Source: Rhodoferax sp. (GTDB taxonomy: Bacteria > Pseudomonadota > Gammaproteobacteria > Burkholderiales > Burkholderiaceae). From it: 7,516 nt of DNA. The notes under the pieces are model-generated. The model searched no databases, was not told the DNA's origin, and worked only from the letters and a program-made list of their open reading frames with translations. The position numbers and the translations under genes were made by a program. Of the stretch, positions 1 through 5,539 are shown in pieces (the stretch's first letter is position 1; the number at the start of each line of letters is the position of its first letter). The DNA lies in assembly GCA_020048295.1 (NCBI GenBank), contig JAIFMT010000181.1:1-7516 (forward strand), given 5' to 3'.

Positions 1-3
1 CGC

Positions 4-48
4 AAAAAAATAGCCGGCGGTGCTGTTTGCTGCGCAGCACATGCCGAC
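4..48 (-). terminator. Rho-independent terminator after eutC
   Basis: On the minus strand, 6 nt after the eutC TAA, GTCGGC pairs with GCCGGC (one G-U wobble). Inside it, GTGCTG pairs perfectly with CAGCAC around a 9-nt loop, with only an AT/C internal mismatch between the two helices. The stem is followed by TA and seven T residues (A-run at 4-10 on the plus strand). A GC-rich two-part stem plus a U-tract directly behind a stop codon is the classic intrinsic terminator layout. It marks eutC as the last gene of its transcript. Confidence 0.8.
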
Positions 49-53
49 GCAGG

Positions 54-893
54 TTAACCCATCAATGCGCCGGGCGTTTGCGCTGCCAGTGCCAACAGCG
101 GGCTGTCATCTTTCAGCGCCACCCCGGTGACTTGCCCGCGCAGCGCAGCGCGGCACAGCCAAGCCAGTTTGTGGGCGGCTTGCGGGTAGTCCAGGCCTTC
201 GGGGCGCACGTTGGAGATGCAATTTCGTTCGCTGTCCATGCGGCCAATGCGCGGCGCATAGGTCAGGTAAATGCCCAGACTCGCCGGTGAACTCATGCCC
301 GGTCGCTCGCCAATCAATAGCACCATCAAACGCGCGCCGAGCAGGCTGCCAATCTCATCACCCAGCGCCACCCGGCCCTGCTCGGCCAACACCAGCGGGG
401 TATGGGCCCAATCGGCTTGAAGATGCTTTTTGAGCGCAGCCAGCAACGGTTGCGCGTGTTGCTGCACAGCCGCGCTGGACAGGCCGTCGGCCACCACAAT
501 GACCACATCAAGAGTGGCATTTGGCCCGGCGTGTTGACGTAGCCGTGCCGCATCATCCGCGCGCAGGCGGCGACCCAGGTCGGGGCGCAGCAGGTAGCTT
601 TGGCGATCCGCCGCCTGACTGTGCACCTGCAGCGGCTGCCAGCCGTCTGCCCGCAAACTGCCTGACAACACGGCAAAGTCCAGTGGCGTGTGCACCGCGT
701 CGCGCGCCTGCGCGTGGGCCAGACCCAGGCGCAACACCTCGGCAGTTGGCAGGCTGGAACCCGAGCGACCCAGCGCAATGCGCGCAGCAGTGTGCTGGCG
801 CAGCGCTTGCCACGGGTCCGGGCGCACCCCCCCGTACTGCGCCATGTCGGATTGCGGATCAGTCTTGGCCGCGGGAACAAGCGAATCCTGCAT
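54..893 (-). CDS. eutC: Ethanolamine ammonia-lyase small subunit EutC
   Basis: EutC is the small subunit of the adenosylcobalamin-dependent ethanolamine ammonia-lyase, which splits ethanolamine into acetaldehyde and ammonia; with EutB it forms the cytosolic holoenzyme. The reading frame gives about 280 aa, close to the enterobacterial length of about 295. Family blocks are visible (numbered from the GTG): RIALGRSGSSLPT (39-51), a DFAVLSGSL-like block (73-81), GERPG (196-200), DSERNCISN (221-229) and a KDDS tail motif (262-265). I choose the ATG at 893 because a GGGAG ribosome-binding site lies 7 nt upstream; a GTG one codon earlier (896) is also possible. The start overlaps the eutB stop (TGATG), so the genes are translationally coupled. 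The gene itself looks intact, but its partner eutB is broken, so the protein may have no functional role at this locus. There is no neighbouring permease, reactivase (eutA) or microcompartment gene. Confidence 0.95.
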   Translation of the reverse strand: MQDSLVPAAKTDPQSDMAQYGGVRPDPWQALRQHTAARIALGRSGSSLPTAEVLRLGLAHAQARDAVHTPLDFAVLSGSLRADGWQPLQVHSQAADRQSYLLRPDLGRRLRADDAARLRQHAGPNATLDVVIVVADGLSSAAVQQHAQPLLAALKKHLQADWAHTPLVLAEQGRVALGDEIGSLLGARLMVLLIGERPGMSSPASLGIYLTYAPRIGRMDSERNCISNVRPEGLDYPQAAHKLAWLCRAALRGQVTGVALKDDSPLLALAAQTPGALMG

Positions 894-2228
894 CACAGGG
901 CTCCCAGATCCGGCAAATGTGGCAAGTGCTGCAGCAACCGGTGACCCGCAGGCGCGTCCAGCAGGCGCCCCTGTGCATCGGCCAGGCCCATGCGTTGCAG
1001 CCAGGCATCAAATTCGGGCGCGCGCCTGAGTCCCAGCAGGCTGCGCAGGTACAGCGCGTCATGGAACGAGGTGCTTTGGTAGTTGAGCATGATGTCATCA
1101 GCGCCGGGCACGCCCATGATGAAGCTCAGGCCCGCGTTGGCCAGCAGCGTCATCAGCGTGTCCATGTCGTCCGCGTCAGCCTCGGCATGGTTGGTGTAGC
1201 AGACATCACAGCCCATCGGCACGCCCAGCAGCTTGCCGCAAAAATGGTCTTCCAGCCCGGCGCGGATGATCTGTTTGCCGTCATACAAATACTCCGGGCC
1301 AATGAAGCCGACCACCGTGTTGGTGAGCAGCGGCTTGAACTCGCGCGCCACCGCGTAGGCGCGTGCCTCGCAGGTTTGCTGATCGACACCGTGGTGACCG
1401 CCCGCTGACAAGGCGCTGCCCTGGCCGGTTTCAAAATACATCACGTTGTCGCCCAGCGTGCCGCGCCCCAGCGACAGCGCCGCCTCGCGCGCTTCACGCA
1501 GCAGCGCCAGCGTCACACCAAAGCTGGTGTTGGTGGCCTCGGTGCCGGCAATGGACTGGAACACCAAATCCACAGGGGAACCTTTTTCCATAGCACGAAG
1601 CTGTGTGGTGACGTGGGTTAGCACGCAACTTTGCATGGGAATATCAAAGCGGGTGCGAACCTCGTCGAGCATCTGCCACAGGCCGTTCATCACCGCCAGC
1701 GAGTCGCTGGCCGGGTTGATGCCAACCACCGCGTCGCCCGCGCCATACATCAGCCCGTCAAGCAGGCTGGCGGCTATGCCGCGCAGGTCGTCGGTGGGGT
1801 GGTTGGGTTGCAGTCGCACCGCCAAGTGCCCAGGCAGCCCGATGGTGGTGCGAAAACGGGTGATCACCTGGCACTTGCGCGCGACCAGAATCAGGTCCTG
1901 GTTGCGCATGAGTTTGCTGACTGCTGCCACCATCTCGGGGGTCAGGCCGGGTGCCACGGCGCTCAGGGTTGCGCTGTCGGTGCTGTCTTGCAGCAGCCAG
2001 TTGCGAAAGTCACCCACGGTGAGATGGCTAGGGAATCAGCGCCTCGGTCAGGAAGGTCTTCAGTGGCAAGTCCGCCAGCACCAGTCGTGCGGCCATGCGC
2101 TCCTGCGCGCTGGCTGCTCCCAGCCCTGCCAGCGCGTCGCCAGAGCGCGCCGGACTGGCGCGCGCCATGACCGCGCGCAGGTCAGCGAACTGGTGGGTGC
2201 AGGTTCCAATCGAATAGCGGTAGGCCAT
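893..2228 (-). pseudogene. eutB: Ethanolamine ammonia-lyase large subunit EutB, disrupted by internal deletion/frameshift
   Basis: EutB carries the catalytic TIM barrel of ethanolamine ammonia-lyase. The N-terminal piece (ATG at 2228, 66 codons) has the family's RSGDALAGL and AAS.QERMAA blocks and runs to TEALIP, where TAG stops it at 2028-2030. The rest (374 codons counted from a GTG at 2017, ending at 893) is in a different frame. It holds RLQPN (68-72), FETGQGSALSAG (195-206), GPEYLY (240-245) and DDIMLNYQ (307-314), which include the substrate and B12 binding regions. Full EutB proteins that I recall continue after ..LIP with about 23 residues (YEDDEVTRLI.. to ..PVS) before HLTVGDFR; here only 4 nt (TAGC) lie between the CCC and CAT codons. 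That implies loss of roughly 65 bp, not a multiple of three. The GTG at 2017 has no ribosome-binding site in front of it, so independent translation of the large piece is unlikely. The remaining sequence is highly conserved, suggesting a recent lesion or a sequencing/assembly error. Confidence 0.88.
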
Positions 2229-2234
2229 GCTTCC

Positions 2235-2275
2235 ATTCTGCCTGATGCCTGCAAAGCGGCGCGATCAGGCAGAAT
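2235..2275. repeat. Perfect 12-bp inverted repeat in the eutB leader
   Basis: ATTCTGCCTGAT (2235-2246) and its exact reverse complement ATCAGGCAGAAT (2264-2275) flank a 17-nt spacer. The repeat lies in the 91-bp gap between the HD-GYP stop codon and eutB, and its near arm ends 6 nt before the eutB ATG. Neither side is followed by a T-run, so it is not a conventional terminator. It could be an operator for a dimeric regulator of eutBC, or an mRNA hairpin that limits ribosome access: the only Shine-Dalgarno-like bases (GGAAG) sit directly between hairpin and start codon. The structure is seen; the role is inference. Confidence 0.7.
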
Positions 2276-2319
2276 TATTCAGCAGTGCAGCCGTCTTAGG
2301 GCCACTTGCGAAGTCTGAC

Positions 2320-3582
2320 TCAATGCTCAAAATGCTGGCGCACCCGTTCTTCCAGCAGTTCGCGTGCGGCGTTCTCGTCGCTGCCGGCCAGCTGGTCAAA
2401 AATGCCCCTCGCCATCGGTTTGAACACCGCCATCACACCCGGGTCAAAGTGGCTGCCGGTGTCTTTTTCCAGAATCGCCATCGTCGCGTCAAAGCTCATC
2501 GGTTCCTTGTAGGGGCGTTTGGAGCACAGTGCGTCAAATACATCGGCCACGGCAAAAATGCGCGCAGGCAGAGGAATGCTGTCGCCAGCGAGTTGGCGCG
2601 GATAGCCCGAGCCGTTCCATTTTTCATGGTGTGCCGCCACCACGGCGTTGGCCCCGTCGAGCCAGCCCATGCCGGTGACGATCTCTTCGCCCTGCGCCAC
2701 GTGCGTGCGCATGATGACAAATTCCGCCTCGTCAAGCTTGGCCGGTTTGAGCAAAATGGCATCCGGAATGCCAATCTTGCCCACATCATGCAAAAAACTG
2801 CCGGCAATCAGCGCTTGCATGGCGCTGCCGGCAATGCCCATTTTTTCGGCAATCAGCGCGGCAATCCAGGCCACCCGGTAGTTGTGCGCCCCAGTGTCGG
2901 AGTCACGCTTGGCGATGGCACGGCCCAGCGCTTCCATCATGGAGATATGTGAATCGAGCACCTCGCGCGCCTTGCGTTCGTTGTCGGCAGACAGCCGCAC
3001 CACCACCGGGTACAGCACGGCACCGCACAGCAGCGAAGCCAGTCCCACCATCAGTGCCACCGTCATGGCGCTGGACAGGATCTGCGTTTGCTGCCACTCG
3101 GGCACCACCCGCACGCCTTCAAAATAGCCGGTGATCGGCAGACGCATGTCGGTGGCCGAGTCGCGCAGCGGCACGAAAACGCGCAGCGCCCACACGTTGT
3201 TGGGCAGCTTCAGACTCTCATACGAGGCTTGCGTGTAGCTGGGCGAGCCGTGTTTGGGCAGGGACGACTCGATGGCCTGGCCCTCGTTGGTCAGCGATTC
3301 GGCGAGCTTCTTGCCCTGGCTGTCGTAGATTTCGGCAATGTCAAACAAGCCGCCCGAGATGGTTTTTGCCGCCAGTTGGGCATGTTCGCCGGCCAGCGGC
3401 CCCGACAGGTTGATCGCGTCATAGTGGTGCAGCAGTCGGCCCGACTCTTCAATGGCCAGCGCCACCACGCTTTCTTCAGAGTTCTCGCGGGTGACAACCC
3501 AGGCAATCGGGCTGGCGATGCAGGCCAGCAGCAAACTGACGGCGGCAATGCGCAGGGCGGTGCGCTTCTGAAAAGGGTTCAT
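2320..3582 (-). CDS. Membrane-bound HD-GYP domain protein, probable cyclic-di-GMP phosphodiesterase
   Basis: About 420 aa from the ATG at 3582. Segments in order: cytoplasmic N-terminus rich in K/R; TM helix 1 at about residues 11-30; an extracytoplasmic sensor region of about 135 residues with no motif I recognise; TM helix 2 at about 168-194; a short linker; and an HD-GYP domain to about residue 390. The domain keeps the metal and catalytic signature: RDSDTGAHNYRVA (His 233), LHDVGKIGIP (His 265, Asp 266), the HHE block (318-320), GSGYP (324-328), and ARIFAVADVFDAL with RPYK. The HHE..N.GYP block has Asn where many members have Asp. HD-GYP proteins hydrolyse c-di-GMP to pGpG/GMP, lowering the signal and favouring motility. 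An in-frame TTG at 3636 would add 18 residues, but the ATG directly before the first TM helix is preferred. Neither start has a clear ribosome-binding site. It lies 93 bp downstream of queA on the same strand, so read-through is possible. Confidence 0.9.
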   Translation of the reverse strand: MNPFQKRTALRIAAVSLLLACIASPIAWVVTRENSEESVVALAIEESGRLLHHYDAINLSGPLAGEHAQLAAKTISGGLFDIAEIYDSQGKKLAESLTNEGQAIESSLPKHGSPSYTQASYESLKLPNNVWALRVFVPLRDSATDMRLPITGYFEGVRVVPEWQQTQILSSAMTVALMVGLASLLCGAVLYPVVVRLSADNERKAREVLDSHISMMEALGRAIAKRDSDTGAHNYRVAWIAALIAEKMGIAGSAMQALIAGSFLHDVGKIGIPDAILLKPAKLDEAEFVIMRTHVAQGEEIVTGMGWLDGANAVVAAHHEKWNGSGYPRQLAGDSIPLPARIFAVADVFDALCSKRPYKEPMSFDATMAILEKDTGSHFDPGVMAVFKPMARGIFDQLAGSDENAARELLEERVRQHFEH

Positions 3583-3675
3583 GACTAGATTCAAGTGAGA
3601 AGGTTCTGACCAGATGCCGGCGCGTGGCTGTGGCAATCGTGGTGCGCATTGTCCGTGGCGTTTCTGAAACCAAGC
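3583..3675. other. Gap between queA and the HD-GYP gene
   Basis: This 93-bp spacer holds no convincing terminator: there is only a short TTTCTGAAA palindrome near the queA stop, without a U-tract. I see no good -35/-10 pair. This is consistent with shared transcription of queA and the HD-GYP gene, but it does not prove it. Confidence 0.4.
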
Positions 3676-4815
3676 TTATTTTGCGCGCAGCAGCAGCATC
3701 GCATCGCCGTAGCTGAAGAAACGATAGCGCTGTGCGATGGCGTGCGCATACAGCCGGCGGACATGGTCAAAACCGGCAAAGGCACTCACCAGCATCATCA
3801 GGCTGGACTTGGGCAGGTGAAAGTTGGTGATCAGCGCATCCACCAGCTGAAAGTCAAAGCCGGGCGTGATGAAGATGCGCGTGTCCGCAGAATACGTGGC
3901 CAGGGACAAAGGGTCTGGCTGGCCTGCTGCGGCCGCGATGGCACTGCGGCCACTGTCCGTCAACGCCCAGGATTCGAGCGTGCGCACGCTGGTGGTGCCT
4001 ACCGCAATGATGCGCCCGCCGCGCGCGCGGCACTGGCCAATGGCTTGTTGGGTGGTGGCTGGCACCTCATACCATTCGCTGTGCATCTGGTGATCGGCCA
4101 GGTTGTCGGTTTTGACCGGCTGAAACGTGCCAGCACCGACATGCAGCGTGACGTGGGCGCGCTGCACTCCCAGAGCGTCAATCTGCGCCAGCAGCGCCTC
4201 GTCAAAATGCAGCGCCGCAGTGGGTGCGGCCACCGCCCCGGGGTTTTTGGCAAATACCGTCTGGTAGCGCTGTGCATCCTCGCCTGAGTCGGCGTGGGTG
4301 ATGTAGGGCGGCAGCGGCACATGGCCGTGGCGTGCCATCAGCGTGTAGGGATCATCGCCCGCGTCGTTGCACAGCACAAAGCGAAACAGCGCGCCCTGCG
4401 CATCGGGCCAGCGCCCCAGCAGCGTGGCGCTCAGGTGGTCGTCAAATCCGGGTGCCGTGGTCAGCGCAATGCTGCTGCCCACCTCGGGTTTCTTGCTGAC
4501 GCGCATGTGCGCGGCCACCTGGTTGCCAGCCAGCACGCGCTCGACCAGCAGTTCCACCTTGCCGCCGGTGGGCTTTTCGCCAAACAGACGGGCGTTCATG
4601 ACCCGGGTGTCGTTGAACACCATCAGGTCACCGGCACGCAGCAGCGCAGGCAAGTCTTTGAAAATGCGGTCCACCGGCTCGCTGGCGCTGCCGTCGAGCA
4701 GCCGCGACCCAGTGCGCTCGGGGGCCGGATACTGGGCGATCAACTCAGTCGGCAGGTTGAAGTCAAAGTCGCCGAGGGTGAATGTGCGCACTGCGTCGGG
4801 ATGGATGGCGGTCAT
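3676..4815 (-). CDS. queA: S-adenosylmethionine:tRNA ribosyltransferase-isomerase QueA
   Basis: QueA transfers the ribosyl part of S-adenosylmethionine to 7-aminomethyl-7-deazaguanine at position 34 of tRNAs with GUN anticodons, giving epoxyqueuosine, the penultimate step of queuosine synthesis. The 379-aa product has full family length. Visible blocks: [22 protein letters not shown] (12-34), [12 protein letters not shown] (66-77), GHVPLPPYI (164-172), [21 protein letters not shown] (184-204), [11 protein letters not shown] (221-231), MHSEWYEVP (244-252), [12 protein letters not shown] (271-282) and [18 protein letters not shown] (331-348). I choose the ATG at 4815 because it lies just before the conserved start of the family; the frame stays open to 4917 but the extra 34 residues do not look QueA-like. 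No strong ribosome-binding site precedes it. The usual Burkholderiales follower tgt is absent here; an HD-GYP gene follows instead. Confidence 0.97.
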   Translation of the reverse strand: MTAIHPDAVRTFTLGDFDFNLPTELIAQYPAPERTGSRLLDGSASEPVDRIFKDLPALLRAGDLMVFNDTRVMNARLFGEKPTGGKVELLVERVLAGNQVAAHMRVSKKPEVGSSIALTTAPGFDDHLSATLLGRWPDAQGALFRFVLCNDAGDDPYTLMARHGHVPLPPYITHADSGEDAQRYQTVFAKNPGAVAAPTAALHFDEALLAQIDALGVQRAHVTLHVGAGTFQPVKTDNLADHQMHSEWYEVPATTQQAIGQCRARGGRIIAVGTTSVRTLESWALTDSGRSAIAAAAGQPDPLSLATYSADTRIFITPGFDFQLVDALITNFHLPKSSLMMLVSAFAGFDHVRRLYAHAIAQRYRFFSYGDAMLLLRAK

Positions 4816-5212
4816 TTGGATGTTGTGGCGGAATTGAACCCTGCCCAAGTGAAATATCTCGGCATTGTCGCAGCCCCCGTTTGCCCAACAACTGGCCCAG
4901 AGATAATCGTAAAGCACTATCTAATAAATAGCATGTTGCACTTTCAGCTATTGGGCTAGAGACCAATTGGTTACAAATTTACTACAGCTTTTTGTTGCAC
5001 TGATCTGTCGCAGATTTGGGTCGGATCCCCATTCGCCCGCCCGCCTTTTGCACCACCGCAACGGTATCAGCGAATGAGGCTCAGACCCAATTCTGCGGGC
5101 CACAGGCACATTGTCCAAATTTCAGGTCGCTGCAATTGCAGGCTTCCCGATCCGCCAAGGGTGACAAAGCCGCCGAATCCCACATCGACTCAGCGTTATT
5201 TGGAGCGACAAG
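4816..5212. other. Intergenic region between queA and the GGDEF remnant
   Basis: About 400 bp without a supported gene. The first 90 bp is the queA leader. Positions 4915-5000 are markedly AT-rich compared with the GC-rich neighbours and hold short palindromes. From 5010 to 5212 the composition returns towards the local average. Short frames here (one on plus from 5016, one on minus down to 5081) contain no motif I recognise; the minus-strand one has a Cys-rich end but no known pattern. I could not pick a promoter for queA with confidence. Confidence 0.5.
4914..5001. repeat. AT-rich repeat-like element, possibly a degenerate Comamonadaceae intergenic repeat
   Basis: Seen directly: AATAGC (4927-4932) inverted as GCTATT (4947-4952); the 10-bp palindrome ACCAATTGGT (4962-4971); and a 9-bp direct repeat TGTTGCACT at 4934-4942 and 4993-5001. 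The order AATAGC, then a TTGCAC-like core, then GCTAGAGACCAATT resembles a short dispersed repeat I remember from Rhodoferax/Polaromonas/Acidovorax intergenic regions. Family membership is recollection and only one degenerate copy is in the window. It could equally be ordinary AT-rich promoter DNA for queA. Confidence 0.35.
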
Positions 5213-5539
5213 CCCCAGTTTGATTTGCTCGAGGCCGAGCGCCAGCGCATTGCATGGGGTAGCCCCACCATGTCGGTTTTGATGATGGACCTGGACCATT
5301 TCAAGAAAGTCAACGACGAATTTGGCCATGCCGGAGGTGACGCCGTGTTGCGCGAGTTTGTGCGACGCAGCCAGGAATCCGTGCGCAAAACAGACCTGGT
5401 GTGCCGTTATGGTGGCGAGGAGTTTGTGGTGCTGATGCCCGCCCTGAGCGCAGTGGGCGCGACGCAACTGGCGCAACGGTTGCGTCAGTCTGTGGCCAAC
5501 GCGCCGGCCGGGCTGTGTCTGATCTCCGCATGGATTGGT
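5213..5539 (+). pseudogene. Remnant of a GGDEF (diguanylate cyclase) gene, both ends missing
   Basis: The frame reads PQFDLLEAERQR, then VLMMDLDHFKKVNDEFGHAGGD, then the inhibitory-site motif RKTD exactly five residues before GGEEF, and then VVLMPALSAVGATQLAQRLRQSVANAP. This is the middle of a GGDEF domain, which in intact enzymes makes c-di-GMP from two GTP. The opening DPLTGLxNRR block is missing: the frame meets TGA at 5162-5164 with unrelated residues between. The last third, with the SIG strand and the ALYxAK helix, is also missing, since the frame passes into DNA antisense to the EAL gene. Homology is clear to about 5509 and may reach 5539. There is no ATG or ribosome-binding site; the only in-frame start near the domain is a TTG at 5225. 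The sequence differs from the GGDEF domain of the neighbouring gene, so it is not a local duplicate. Product activity is very unlikely. Confidence 0.8.
5461..5486. repeat. 8-bp inverted repeat at the stop codon of the EAL gene
   Basis: GACGCAAC (5461-5468) and GTTGCGTC (5479-5486) are perfect inverted arms around a 10-nt loop. The right arm overlaps the TGA stop (5485-5487) of the minus-strand EAL gene, and the whole repeat lies inside the GGDEF remnant. There is no T-run on the minus strand, so it is at best a weak terminator or 3'-end stabiliser; chance within GC-rich coding DNA is also plausible. Confidence 0.35.

Noticed and set aside
521..1408. Long plus-strand frame (295 codons) across eutC and eutB
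   Set aside because: It lies wholly antisense to conserved eutBC codons, is rich in A/R/P/Q as expected of an antisense shadow in GC-rich DNA, and shows no recognisable domain.
893..2017. Treating the GTG at 2017 as the true start of a shorter EutB
   Set aside because: No ribosome-binding site precedes it, and the missing N-terminal part is present upstream in another frame, so a disrupted gene explains the data better.
2235..2275. Inverted repeat as a terminator for the HD-GYP gene
   Set aside because: No run of T follows either arm, and the repeat sits directly against the eutB start codon.
1446..2318. Plus-strand frame of 290 codons opposite eutB
   Set aside because: It is an antisense shadow of the eutB coding region with Ser/Arg-rich low-information content and no motif.
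3088..3588. Plus-strand frame of 166 codons opposite the HD-GYP gene
   Set aside because: It is the reverse reading of the HD-GYP N-terminal region and has no domain signature.
5016..5282. Plus-strand 88-codon frame before the GGDEF remnant
   Set aside because: No recognisable family; it overlaps the GGDEF remnant in another frame and lacks a ribosome-binding site.
5081..5476. Minus-strand 131-codon frame with a Cys-rich C-terminus
   Set aside because: Most of it is antisense to the GGDEF core; the short CNC..CAC end matches no motif I know.
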